Assembly (NCBI GenBank): GCA_025141835.1
Contig: CP081102.1
Coordinates: forward strand, 2,604,001 to 2,668,000
DNA: 64,000 nucleotides
DNA from: Rhodobacteraceae bacterium M385
GTDB taxonomy: Bacteria; Pseudomonadota; Alphaproteobacteria; Rhodobacterales; Rhodobacteraceae
Direction of reading: 5' to 3'
Shown here: positions 8,554 to 16,494 of the stretch, one piece after another
How the letters are laid out: every line of letters starts with the position of its first letter
Position numbering within the stretch: position 1 is the stretch's first letter
The notes under the pieces: generated by a model
Database searches by the model: none
What the model saw: the letters and a program-made list of their open reading frames with translations, nothing else
What the model was told of the DNA's origin: nothing
Position numbers and translations under genes: made by a program

Positions 8554-9861
8554 TTACTGGATGAGGAAAAGGGCGAGCGCGGGGAACAGCAGGACAAGAA
8601 ATGTCATTCCCACCATCACCAGCGCGAATGGGGCCGCACCCGCGAAAATGTCCGTCAGACCAATTCGTTTGTCGTCAAGGTTTGACTTAATGACAAAGCA
8701 TGCGACCCCGAGCGGCGGGGTTAGCAACCCAACCTCCACAGCGATAATCGTGACAATGCCGAACCAAACAAGATCAACTCCGAATGGCATGACAACGGGT
8801 AGGATCAGCGGCACAAGGATCAGCAGAATTGAGGCGCTATCGAGGATCGTGCCCAGAAGCACGATCGCGACCAAGTACAAGACAAGAACCGCGAATAGGC
8901 CCAGGTTATAGACGGCCAGAAGATCAGCCATTGCGCCGGGCAATCCGGTCAGTGCCAACAGACGCGAATACATATGAGCGGCGATCAAAAGGAACGTGAT
9001 CGAGGCGGTAACTTGACCCGTTTCCAGCAACATGCGCCCCATCGCTTTGAAGCCTAGACGACCCTTGACCATCGCGACGATAAACGCACCGAACGCGCCG
9101 ACACCCCCGGCCTCCGTCGGCGTGAAGAAACCGCCATAGATGCCGCCTAAAACGAGCACCACCAAAGCGATGATCGGCGCTGCTTTCAGGAACATCTCCC
9201 TCCCCCCCATGACAGGCATATCGTTGTCACGTGGATTGCCTGTGAAACCCGGTGCAAATCGGGTGAGGAGCATGATGAGAATGCAAAAAAACAAGGCGAG
9301 AAGGAGGCCGGGAACAATGCCCGCCGTAAACAGATCGCCGATAGAGACCTCTGCAATGATCCCGAACAGGATTAGCAACAGCGAAGGTGGGATCAGCATT
9401 CCAAGCACCGAGGACCCGGCCACAACGCCGACCGAGAAACGTGGTGAATAGCCTTGACGCATCAGTTCCGGGACGGCGACCTTGGTAAAGACCGAGGCTG
9501 ACGCAATAGATGTGCCGTTCACCGCCGCAAAGATTGCATTGGCAAAAACGGTCGCAATTGCCAATCCGCCCTTGAAGCGCCGGAATATCTGGCCTGCGAC
9601 GTCGAACACATCGCGTCCAAGTCCCGAGGCCCCCACGAGCACCCCCATCAAGACAAAGAGCGGGATCACCCCGAAGGAGTATTTCGCAATGCTGTCCATA
9701 GCGGCATTCGACAAAAGCGAACCAGCAATGTCCCAACGGCCGCGCACGAGGTAGACGCCGATAAATGATACCAGCGACAGCGCGATCGCCACATGCATCC
9801 CAGACTGAATCAGAACAAGGATCGCCACAATTGAAAGGACGCCGATTTCAACGTTGCTCAT
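8554..9861 (-). CDS. TRAP transporter large permease subunit (DctM type)
   Basis: The 435-residue polytopic inner-membrane protein has the DctM pattern: a hydrophobic start, GVIPLFVLMGVLVGASGL, ANAIFAAVNGTSIASASVF, GMLIPPSLLLILFGIIAEVSIGDLF, GGIYGGFFTPTEAGGVGAFGA, and LLTPPLGVACFVI near the end. The conserved PPS, FTPTEA and TPPxG motifs are family signatures. It is the Na+-coupled transport subunit and works with the small Q subunit and the periplasmic P protein. It overlaps the small subunit gene by 4 bases. Confidence 0.93.
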   Translation of the reverse strand: MSNVEIGVLSIVAILVLIQSGMHVAIALSLVSFIGVYLVRGRWDIAGSLLSNAAMDSIAKYSFGVIPLFVLMGVLVGASGLGRDVFDVAGQIFRRFKGGLAIATVFANAIFAAVNGTSIASASVFTKVAVPELMRQGYSPRFSVGVVAGSSVLGMLIPPSLLLILFGIIAEVSIGDLFTAGIVPGLLLALFFCILIMLLTRFAPGFTGNPRDNDMPVMGGREMFLKAAPIIALVVLVLGGIYGGFFTPTEAGGVGAFGAFIVAMVKGRLGFKAMGRMLLETGQVTASITFLLIAAHMYSRLLALTGLPGAMADLLAVYNLGLFAVLVLYLVAIVLLGTILDSASILLILVPLILPVVMPFGVDLVWFGIVTIIAVEVGLLTPPLGVACFVIKSNLDDKRIGLTDIFAGAAPFALVMVGMTFLVLLFPALALFLIQ

Positions 9862-10424
9862 TGTGCATTCCCCGCACTGGCGTGAGGCGTTCGGAAGCCC
9901 TCACGTGCCAGCAAGACTGTTAATAGTGCGTAGTTCAGTGCCGTAAGGGCGCAGCCTACGAGGACGGCCACGACGAAGGGCCAGCGGGGTAGTGTAAAGA
10001 TGCGGTAGAGGCCGACTGTTTCGCGATCCTCGATCGCCGAAGCGACATCTGGCGCTATGTACCATAGCAAGATCAATAGCATCACTGTGCCGACAGCATG
10101 GTGAAAACTATCGAAGAAGTATCCGATACGCGGGCTCCGCCGCTCGATACGACTAAGGATGATATCTGACCGGATGTTTCGGCCAGTGATCGTCGCAAAG
10201 GGCAATTGTAAAAAGACAACGGTCACGATCGCAGCGCTGACAATCTCGGCCGTCGCGGGCACGGGGGCGCCGAAAGCCCCCCGCCCTATCACGTCCGCAT
10301 TGATCAACAACATGATCGTGACCGTCCCGAGCCCCCCAATCACCGCCACGGCGAGCGAAAGGGTTCTAAGAAACCGAAGAACTGGTCCGTTCGTCAAATC
10401 GGAGATGTGGGAGGCTTCGCTCAT
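9858..10424 (-). CDS. TRAP transporter small permease subunit (DctQ type)
   Basis: The product is about 188 residues with four predicted membrane helices, including VAVIGGLGTVTIMLLINADVI and the DctQ signature GRGAFGAPVPATAEIVSA, then a final helix WPFVVAVLVGCALTALNYAL. The start chosen is the ATG at 10424, whose ATGA overlaps the stop of the binding-protein gene. A longer form beginning at 10436 is possible. It bridges the P and M subunits at the inner membrane. Confidence 0.88.
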   Translation of the reverse strand: MSEASHISDLTNGPVLRFLRTLSLAVAVIGGLGTVTIMLLINADVIGRGAFGAPVPATAEIVSAAIVTVVFLQLPFATITGRNIRSDIILSRIERRSPRIGYFFDSFHHAVGTVMLLILLWYIAPDVASAIEDRETVGLYRIFTLPRWPFVVAVLVGCALTALNYALLTVLLAREGFRTPHASAGNAQ

Positions 10425-11485
10425 TCCGCGGTCCAATCACGCGCAAACTCGATACCCGCCTCTTGCGCAAGCCGCATGTAGGTTTCGAGTACTTGGGTGC
10501 CGGGCATACCACGGGCATCTAGATCAGCCGCCCATTCCAAGGCCACGTTTGGCATTTGAGCGGCGTAGGCTTCACGTACCTCAGTCGACAAGTCAGAGAT
10601 TGTGGCACCAGCCTCGGACGCGATGTCCAAGCTGACCTGCCCGCCTTCGAAGTAATCAGTTGCCGTCTGATCGCGATATTGCTCTGACACCTCAAGGATT
10701 ATTGCCTGGACATCTTCGGGGAGGCGCTCCCATGTGTCGAGGTTGACGGTCAAGGCTGACGAATACTGCGCCCCGAAATTGATCCGTGTGATATAGGGCG
10801 CGACCTCATAGAAGTCGTAAGGGGCAACGGCAGATTCAAAGGTCATTACACCGTCAACCAACCCAGTCGAAAGCGAGTTATAGAAACTGGGCAAAGCACC
10901 CGACACCGGAATAGCACCACTGCCATTGAGCCAGTTCAGCGCAAGACCTGCTGTGCCGATGCGGCGACCATCGAGGTCCGCAATCTCTTCGATCGGGAAG
11001 TTCGTAACAAAGTGGTATGTGTCAATGCCGACAGGGGCGAGAACCATTTGGTTGTGACGTTCCCAACCTTCGTTCATCTCAGGAATTTCATCGTGGAGTT
11101 GGCTGATGACTTGCATCAGCAAAGGCAAATCGTTTGTGCCGAAGGGGGTGACGTAAGTAATTTGTTCCAATGGAACGGCGTCAGCTTCAAACAAATGCGG
11201 GACGTAGCCGAAATCTGCAATGCCGTCTTCGACGGCTTCCAACACGCCACGGACATCGGCAACTGATCCAGCGTAGGCTTGGGTCCATTCAATCGAATGT
11301 TCACTGCCCGCCTCTTCTAAACGCCGATTGATTTCGGGAATGAAAAAGTCGCGCACAGCGGCGACGCCTTTCGTGACTGGTGGGTGTCCCGCCACAACGG
11401 TCAGGTTGAACGTCTCGGCGTTTGTCATGGATGTCGTCAGACAAAGCAGCCCAACAAGGGCAATTTTCGTAGGTAGTCGTGACAT
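10421..11485 (-). CDS. TRAP transporter substrate-binding protein (DctP type)
   Basis: The 354-residue periplasmic protein starts with a Sec signal peptide (cleavage near TNAETF). Family features include LTVVAGHPP, the DGIADFGYVP segment, DLDGRRIGTAGLAL with the conserved substrate-contacting Arg region, and YNSLSTGLVDGVMTFESAV. It is the first transporter gene and lies 49 bp after the tetR stop. The ligand is probably an organic acid carboxylate, judging from the family and the hydrolase genes downstream, but the exact compound cannot be read from sequence. Confidence 0.9.
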   Translation of the reverse strand: MSRLPTKIALVGLLCLTTSMTNAETFNLTVVAGHPPVTKGVAAVRDFFIPEINRRLEEAGSEHSIEWTQAYAGSVADVRGVLEAVEDGIADFGYVPHLFEADAVPLEQITYVTPFGTNDLPLLMQVISQLHDEIPEMNEGWERHNQMVLAPVGIDTYHFVTNFPIEEIADLDGRRIGTAGLALNWLNGSGAIPVSGALPSFYNSLSTGLVDGVMTFESAVAPYDFYEVAPYITRINFGAQYSSALTVNLDTWERLPEDVQAIILEVSEQYRDQTATDYFEGGQVSLDIASEAGATISDLSTEVREAYAAQMPNVALEWAADLDARGMPGTQVLETYMRLAQEAGIEFARDWTAE

Positions 11486-11534
11486 GTGGTTTCCTCCCAG
11501 AAAATGTCAGTCATTAGCATTGGCTGTGTGCGGA

Positions 11535-12254
11535 TTAGCTGTTCGAGTTTGCGAGTGTTCCGTCGTCAGTTGTTATGAAGGAGCTCGTGAGAAAGCGGAC
11601 CAAAGCGTCGCGCATCTCGGTCGTTTCCGCGGTCGAACACAGCCCACTTGAAAGTCGGTTGATGCGATTGGTTACGCCCCGATCGCTGAGAGTGAGAACC
11701 GTCGCGCCAACCATCATATGGTAGCGCCAGTTCACCTCTTTGGTCGAAAGATGCGGGGCAGCTTGCTGTAGAAGATTAATGAAGCGATGCGCCATCGTGT
11801 CGAGCTCTTCCTTTACGACAGCGTTTGTCCAAGCCGTTGGATTGGCACGGTGTTTCAATACGAAGTGCGAAAGCAGAACGCCATCGCGGGGCTCGTCGGT
11901 ACTAACGTAAGCATCGACAAATACAGTGACGATCTCCTCGACGCTCGGAGCTCTTCCCTCTTGCTCCGCGAGGTTTAGGACGGCGTCCAGTGCGGCCATC
12001 CGAAGATCGGCGCTCTCGCGCGCGACACGTCGAAACACTGCGACAGCGAGGTTTTCCTTCCCACCGAAGTGGTACGAGACAGCGGCAAGATTGGCATTTG
12101 ACCGTTCTGCCAGAGCGCGCATCGTGACGCCCTCGATCCCACGTTCTGCAAACATCGATGCAGCGGCATCAAGTATTCGATCAAGAGTCGCTTCATCTGT
12201 TTTTGATTCTAAACGCATGTTTGAAACATACGTTTGAATTTTATCAGCTGTCAA
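11535..12254 (-). CDS. TetR/AcrR-family transcriptional regulator
   Basis: The N-terminal helix-turn-helix is clear: ILDAAASMFAERGIEGVTMRALAERSNANLAAVSYHFGGKENL. It is followed by an all-helical ligand-binding domain. Two starts are possible. TTG at 12254 has AGGAG 6 bases upstream. ATG at 12218 lies about one helical turn after a -10-like TATGTT (12225-12230) and would give a leaderless mRNA. A near-perfect palindrome at 12212-12234 overlaps this region, so self-repression is likely. The gene is co-directional with and just upstream of the TRAP/hydrolase operon and probably responds to the imported compound. Confidence 0.88.
   Translation of the reverse strand: MTADKIQTYVSNMRLESKTDEATLDRILDAAASMFAERGIEGVTMRALAERSNANLAAVSYHFGGKENLAVAVFRRVARESADLRMAALDAVLNLAEQEGRAPSVEEIVTVFVDAYVSTDEPRDGVLLSHFVLKHRANPTAWTNAVVKEELDTMAHRFINLLQQAAPHLSTKEVNWRYHMMVGATVLTLSDRGVTNRINRLSSGLCSTAETTEMRDALVRFLTSSFITTDDGTLANSNS
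12212..12234. promoter_or_regulatory. Probable TetR-type operator with overlapping promoter
   Basis: The inverted repeat AACGCATGTTT-G-AAACATACGTT has 10 of 11 symmetric positions. It overlaps a candidate promoter on the minus strand: TTGACA at 12254-12249, an 18-base spacer, and TATGTT at 12230-12225. Transcription would start at about 12218, at the ATG itself. Confidence 0.6.
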
Positions 12255-12689
12255 CCTGCGCTCCTAGATCAACTGAATGGCGAACGCCAAATAGACCTAG
12301 GACTTCCACATTTTGAGAAGTTTGAAGGCCGTAAGGAGTCTTCATGGGGCTGGCTAGTGGTCGCCTACGGCTGACAAGCAGTGACCGCGAAAGCGGGCTC
12401 GCAGCGCGGATCGGCGAAGACTCAGCACACAGATCCGAGGCTAGAGCGCATCTGCGAGGCAAACTCAATTGGGTTGCCACTCTCAATCTCGCTTACACCA
12501 CCCAACGCATTTTTCCCAATTCATGGCCCATCTAAAACGTATGAAAGTTATTTGTATCAGCAGCTTAAGATGTTTCTTTCCACAGATAGCGTATTTTAGC
12601 TCCAAAACATGGGGGTTATCGCCCACGACGGGTCTGCGTTTCCCCAACTAGCAGGGTGGCCATCTGAACAGCGATGGAAAGGACAGGAC
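12255..12689. other. Region without a recognisable gene
   Basis: No convincing coding frame is present. The stretch is more AT-rich towards 12530-12610. It separates the TetR operon from the AlpA-like pseudogene and likely holds the junction of an older mobile element. Confidence 0.45.
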
Positions 12690-12898
12690 GTGCAAAAGTA
12701 TCTCACCCTCCGTGAAGTCTCTCAAAATCTTGGTGGGCGCAGCCGCTCGGCAATTTACACCGATCTGGCGGCCGGTCGGTTACCGCACAACCTCTGAAAC
12801 TGGGTGGCCGCGTCTACTGGCCGGAATCTGACCTTAAGAACAGCCTGCGTGAGCTGGCTTCGGCTGCGATTGCGCCTTCAGCGAAAGATGGCGCGTAA
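12690..12898 (+). pseudogene. AlpA-like excisionase/HTH regulator, frameshifted
   Basis: Reading from the GTG at 12690 (after AAAGGACAGGAC) gives KYLTLREVSQNLGGRSRSAIYTDL...GRLP, a small MerR-like helix-turn-helix of the AlpA family. These proteins act as excisionases or regulators in genomic islands. At about 12785-12800 the frame breaks (stop in LPHNL). A shift restores the usual ending LKLGGRVYWPESDLKNSL and runs to TAA at 12896-12898. It lies outside the left att site of the tRNA-Phe element, so it belongs to another, decayed element. Confidence 0.6.
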
Positions 12899-12902
12899 TG
12901 TC

Positions 12903-13049
12903 TGGGCGGTTGCGCCAGCGATAGAATGTCCGTGCTGTTATCTGAACTTGCCTGATTGCATCCTAGCGCGGCATTTCCTGTCCGCACAGCACCTCAACTT
13001 GCCGTAACTTAGCAACAATCTCTTCCGGCTTGTGGTGTTTGCTTCCCAT
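12903..13049 (-). pseudogene. IS3-family orfA fragment
   Basis: From the ATG at 13049 the sequence reads MGSKHHKPEEIVAKLRQVEV, the standard start of one subgroup of IS3 orfA proteins. It continues with a stop (after EMPR) and RTFYRWRN. The rest of the IS is absent. TGGTCAGCCGC just upstream of the start may be the old IS end. It is a remnant only. Confidence 0.6.
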
Positions 13050-13240
13050 GTTTGGTCCTCCATTTTCTAACTATAGCGGCTGACCAACCCAGTGCAGGAG
13101 GATCAGAGTGGTGCCATAGGTTTGAGGCTGACGTTTTCAGAAGGTGAGCAACAGACGCCAACTAAAGGCCATAGGGTGTATATCTATGGGATAAATTAGA
13201 ATCGACTTAAAATATTACAAATCAATAGCTTATAGATTCC

Positions 13241-13288
13241 AAATGGTGCCCGGGGGCGGAATCGAACCACCGACACGAGGATTTTCAA
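13241..13288. repeat. attL: 48-bp copy of the 3' half of tRNA-Phe
   Basis: These 48 bases are identical to 30603-30650, which cover the anticodon loop to the CCA end of tRNA-Phe plus 3 bases. The 5' half of the tRNA is not present here. Together with the second copy it delimits a 17,362-bp element. Confidence 0.92.
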
Positions 13289-13402
13289 ACCGAAGCTTAT
13301 TGATAAGGCTCAACAGCTTAGGACCGGAAAATTTGTCAAACCCACAACGGCGCATCAAGGACTTAGCTGTGAATTGTCAAACCTTGGCCGCGAGGCGATT
13401 CG

Positions 13403-14258
13403 ATGAGCTGGCGAGTGGCGAATGCATGTGCCGAGCGGAAATTCGGGAGTGCCACGCGCAAGCAGATCATCATGTTTCTGGCGGACAAGGCCTCGGATGA
13501 TGGCTCGGGCATCTGGTGTTCGAAGGGAACGATCCAGCGGCACACCGAACTTGGCGAGACCACGGTCAAGCGAACTTTGCGCGAGTTCCTGAAAGAAGGC
13601 ATTCTGGTCGAGACTGGCGCACGCACCTGCAAGAACGGTTTCACGGTCGTTTACCGGATCGATTTAGCTAAGGTTGAAGAACTAGAACCGACCGCAGAAC
13701 CCGAAATTGAGACGGGGGCCACAGTGGACCCCGTCCAGACTGGCCCCGGAACGGGGGCCACAGTGGCCGGGGTACCGGGGCCACCACGGCCCCCAAACCA
13801 TCCTAAAACCATCCATAAACCACCTACGCGCGAGCGCGGGGCGGTGGAGGATGAAGAGGCTGAGAAGATTTTGGCCGCCTATCCGCCCGACCGTATGCGC
13901 GGGAAGGGCTGAGTGCCTCAGTCGGATAAGGGAGGCTTTGGACGCTGGGACAGAGGTCGAGGACCTGTTGCAGGCCGTGAATGCCTACGCAGCGGACAGC
14001 GCGGGCTTCACCCGCTCCAAGGTTTGTTTCTCGGACAACTGGTTCAGGTCGGGACGGTGGCGGGCTTATGTTGAAGACATCGCCAAAGGCCGAGAAGAGA
14101 CGAAGGCCAAGGAGGCCGAGATGCTTGCAGGCTTGGCAAACTGGGTGGCGGACAAGCACCCTCTTTGCCGCCACATCACACCCGGCCAGATCGACGCTCT
14201 GCTGGCTGCAAAGTTGGTCACACAGGCGCAAATTCAGTCGGCGGGCCTCAGATCATGA
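13403..14258 (+). pseudogene. Helix-turn-helix replication-initiator-like protein, frameshifted
   Basis: From the ATG at 13403 (GAGG 7 bases upstream) the N-terminus reads as a winged helix: ATRKQIIMFLADKASDDG and CSKGTIQRHTELGETTVKRTLREFLKEGIL. This resembles replication/regulatory HTH proteins of mobile elements. A Pro/Gly-rich linker follows. At about 13905-13915 the frame ends in TGA, while the conserved C-terminus (CLSRIREALDAG ... GFTRSKVCFSDNWFRSGRWRAYVE) continues in the +1 frame to a stop at 14256-14258. The stop overlaps the mobC ATG. Either the gene is broken or there is a sequencing indel. The replication role is inferred from resemblance and context. Confidence 0.6.
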
Positions 14259-14728
14259 GCACCACCGATCCCACCGAAGCGCCAACAGCAAGGCGACCCA
14301 TGTCATACGCTGGCGCTGCTGACACGGGACCTTGCGAGGGGCGACACGCCTCCCCTTCGAACCCCACCGGCGCGGGCAAAGCCCTTGCCAAAGAACCGCT
14401 GACAGAGACCTTCGTCTTCCGCTGCACCGCGTCCGAGAAGGCCCAGCTTCGCACCAAGGCCGAGGCCGCTGGCCTGCCCGCCTCGACCCTTCTGCGCGAG
14501 GCGCTTGGCCTGACCGAGGCCCGCCGCCGCAAGGCTATCCCGCGCGTCGATCCTGCGCTGGTGCTGGCGGTCGGGCGCATCGGCGGCAACCTCAACCAGA
14601 TCGCCCGCTGGCTGAACCACGCCATGAAGGTCGGGCGCACCGACCTCGACACGCTGACCGTCGCGCGCCGCCTTGTGGTGATCGAACGCCAGCTTGCCGC
14701 GCTCCTCGATGAGGCGCGGCGGTGCTGA
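14255..14728 (+). CDS. MobC-like mobilization (relaxosome accessory) protein
   Basis: The product is about 157 residues. After a variable N-terminus, residues ~50-155 match the MobC/MbeC pattern: FVFRCTASEKAQLRTKAEAAGLPASTLLREALGL, a ribbon-helix-helix-like start, and RIGGNLNQIARWLNHA, the conserved G-N-N/L-x-N-Q-x-A-R-x-x-N segment. It should bind oriT and help the relaxase. The ATG at 14255 overlaps the stop of the upstream gene, and the 3' end overlaps the relaxase start by 7 bases. It is therefore part of one mob operon. Confidence 0.82.
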   Translation: MSTTDPTEAPTARRPMSYAGAADTGPCEGRHASPSNPTGAGKALAKEPLTETFVFRCTASEKAQLRTKAEAAGLPASTLLREALGLTEARRRKAIPRVDPALVLAVGRIGGNLNQIARWLNHAMKVGRTDLDTLTVARRLVVIERQLAALLDEARRC

Positions 14729-16275
14729 TCAAGTTCTTCCCCAACGGCAAAGGCGCGGGCGCAGGGCCGGTCGGCTACCTCGTGGCCGAGCGCGTGCTGG
14801 CCTATGACGGCAACCGCGACCTGATCCGCGATGCGGAGGGCCAGCCGATGACCGTCACCCGCGATCCGCTGCCCGAAGTCCTGCGCGGCAACCCTGAGCG
14901 CACCGAGGTCCTCATCGATGCCAGCCGCCACCAGTGGACCTACCGCGCGGGCGTGATCAGCTTTGCCGGCAGCGATGCGCCCACCGAGGAACAGCAGGCC
15001 GAGGTCATGGACCACTTCGAGCGTCTGGCCTTCGCGGGGCTGGACCCTGAGCAATATGAGGTGCTCTGGGTCCGCCATCGCCACGAAGGCCGGGTCGAGC
15101 TCCATTTCTGCACGCCGCGCCTGGAGCTGACCACGGGCAAGAGTCTCAATATCGCACCACCCGGCTACCAGAATGCCTATGACAGCCTGCGGGACGTCAT
15201 GAACCAGCGCCATGTCTGGGCCGATCCGATGGACGTGGATCGCGCACAGGAGGTCCGTGACACCATCGAGGCCCCGACCCGCGCCCAGGGCCGCGACGAG
15301 TTGCACGCCTGGATACAGGATCAGATCGATATGGGCCTGATCACTGATCGCGCGAGCATGGTCGACGCCCTCACCGAGGCAGGCTTCGACCTGCCGCGCA
15401 CCGGCAAGGCCTACCTCACCGCCCGCGACCCCGGGACCGGCGAGCGCTGGCGGCTGAAAGGAGAGATTTTCCATGAAGACTGGCAAGCCGACCCGACTGA
15501 GCGAGAAGCTGAACGCGGAACTGGACACGATACGGCAGGACTACGCCGCCTCGATCTCGTCCCAGCTCAAGAGCTTCAGGATCGATTTGAAGAACATTGT
15601 GGGCGCCGCGCAGCATACCATCGCGAGCGATACGCGCCGGTTTCAGAGCGAGACAGCGAACATTTTCGAGACGCGGCTGAGGTCGATCCGCCTTTGGCTG
15701 ACGATCTCACCCTGGCTGATCGCGGCGATGGTGCTGACGGGGATCGCCTCGATGATGGCCGCGAGCTTTTTCTGGACGGTGCATCTGACACGTTCGGAAC
15801 TGATGGAGATGGGCCTGACGCGGATCGAACGGCCCGAGGCGACCTGGCTGATCCTGGACCCATCGAAAACGCGCCTGCGCACATGCACGATGAGCGAGCG
15901 GCGCGTGACCTGCATTCGGATCGAGGAGGATTAGATGACCCAACTGTCAGCATTGGAACGCGACTTGCTCGCCTGCGTCGAGCGCTTGGTGACGGCCTCA
16001 GAGGCCTCCGCGAAGGACTTGACCGCCTTGGAGACACGCTCGACCGGCAGGATCGAGACGGAACTGGCTGGCTTGAAAGACTGCGTGACCTTGCTCATTC
16101 GGTCTCAAGCCGCATCCATGAAGGCCTTGAGCGGATTGCTGAACGACGAGGCGAACTACAAGACGCTGGACGAGAGCTTGCAGCAGAGCTTGACCTTAGC
16201 GAGGGCCGCCGCCGAGAGATTGAAGGACAGCTAGACAGCCAGGAGGCGCATGCGGAGAGGGGGTTGCGGCATTGA
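14722..16275 (+). CDS. Relaxase (MobA/MbeA-like mobilization nuclease)
   Basis: The 517-residue protein is expected to nick oriT and lead the strand during mobilization. The N-terminal ~220 residues form the nuclease domain. The metal/active-site region is YEVLWVRHRHEGRVELHF, close to the H-E-...-N/H arrangement of ColE1-type relaxases, and KSLNIAPPG follows. From about residue 270 the sequence becomes Asp/Arg-rich and of low complexity, exactly where two other genes are encoded in another frame (15473-16234). The C-terminal part is thus probably constrained by overprinting. No own secretion system is nearby. Confidence 0.85.
   Translation: MLIKFFPNGKGAGAGPVGYLVAERVLAYDGNRDLIRDAEGQPMTVTRDPLPEVLRGNPERTEVLIDASRHQWTYRAGVISFAGSDAPTEEQQAEVMDHFERLAFAGLDPEQYEVLWVRHRHEGRVELHFCTPRLELTTGKSLNIAPPGYQNAYDSLRDVMNQRHVWADPMDVDRAQEVRDTIEAPTRAQGRDELHAWIQDQIDMGLITDRASMVDALTEAGFDLPRTGKAYLTARDPGTGERWRLKGEIFHEDWQADPTEREAERGTGHDTAGLRRLDLVPAQELQDRFEEHCGRRAAYHRERYAPVSERDSEHFRDAAEVDPPLADDLTLADRGDGADGDRLDDGRELFLDGASDTFGTDGDGPDADRTARGDLADPGPIENAPAHMHDERAARDLHSDRGGLDDPTVSIGTRLARLRRALGDGLRGLREGLDRLGDTLDRQDRDGTGWLERLRDLAHSVSSRIHEGLERIAERRGELQDAGRELAAELDLSEGRRREIEGQLDSQEAHAERGLRH
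15473..15934 (+). CDS. MobB/MbeB-like protein nested inside the relaxase gene
   Basis: This 153-residue gene lies wholly within the relaxase gene, in the +1 frame. It has a strong ribosome site (AAAGGAGAG, then TTTTCC, then ATG). The N-terminal ~60 residues are helical and charged (RLSEKLNAELDTIRQDY). A membrane helix of ~23 residues begins at LWLTISPWLIAAM, and a short basic tail follows. Size, membrane helix and position match MbeB/MobB of ColE1-like plasmids, which stabilize the relaxosome and help contact the secretion system. It stops directly before the ATG of the next nested gene. Confidence 0.72.
   Translation: MKTGKPTRLSEKLNAELDTIRQDYAASISSQLKSFRIDLKNIVGAAQHTIASDTRRFQSETANIFETRLRSIRLWLTISPWLIAAMVLTGIASMMAASFFWTVHLTRSELMEMGLTRIERPEATWLILDPSKTRLRTCTMSERRVTCIRIEED
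15935..16234 (+). CDS. MobD/MbeD-like protein nested inside the relaxase gene
   Basis: This 99-residue gene is in the same frame as the nested mobB-like gene and begins right after its stop, with GAGGAGG upstream of the ATG. The product is almost all helical (LERDLLACVERLVTAS ... LTLARAAAERLKDS), like MbeD/MobD entry-exclusion/mobilization proteins encoded inside mbeA of ColE1. The strong Shine-Dalgarno site inside the relaxase coding sequence argues that it is real. Confidence 0.65.
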   Translation: MTQLSALERDLLACVERLVTASEASAKDLTALETRSTGRIETELAGLKDCVTLLIRSQAASMKALSGLLNDEANYKTLDESLQQSLTLARAAAERLKDS

Positions 16276-16494
16276 ACAGCGACAATTCGACCACGGAAGC
16301 ACCCACCTTCAGTGCATTTGAGTTGTGGCTGACTGTCAGTTGGTAAGCTGTATTCATTTAGACTGCTGGTGTGTGCCAGCCAAATTTTCAGCCTCAAAGG
16401 TGGTGAAACGCTTCGAAGTTGGCGTGGAAAAAGCTACGCTGAGGCCGAAATGGTTTGCCGCTCATTCATTGAGCGCAACACTCTGGAGGCCGGA

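Noticed and set aside
13895..13920. Programmed +1 frameshift like prfB
   Set aside because: GGC-TGA gives poor re-pairing and no clear spacing of a stimulatory Shine-Dalgarno site; an ordinary indel is simpler.
14248..15528. Long minus-strand frame (426 codons) opposite mobC and the relaxase
   Set aside because: It is an antisense shadow in GC-rich sequence; mobC, the relaxase and the nested gene have family motifs and ribosome sites.
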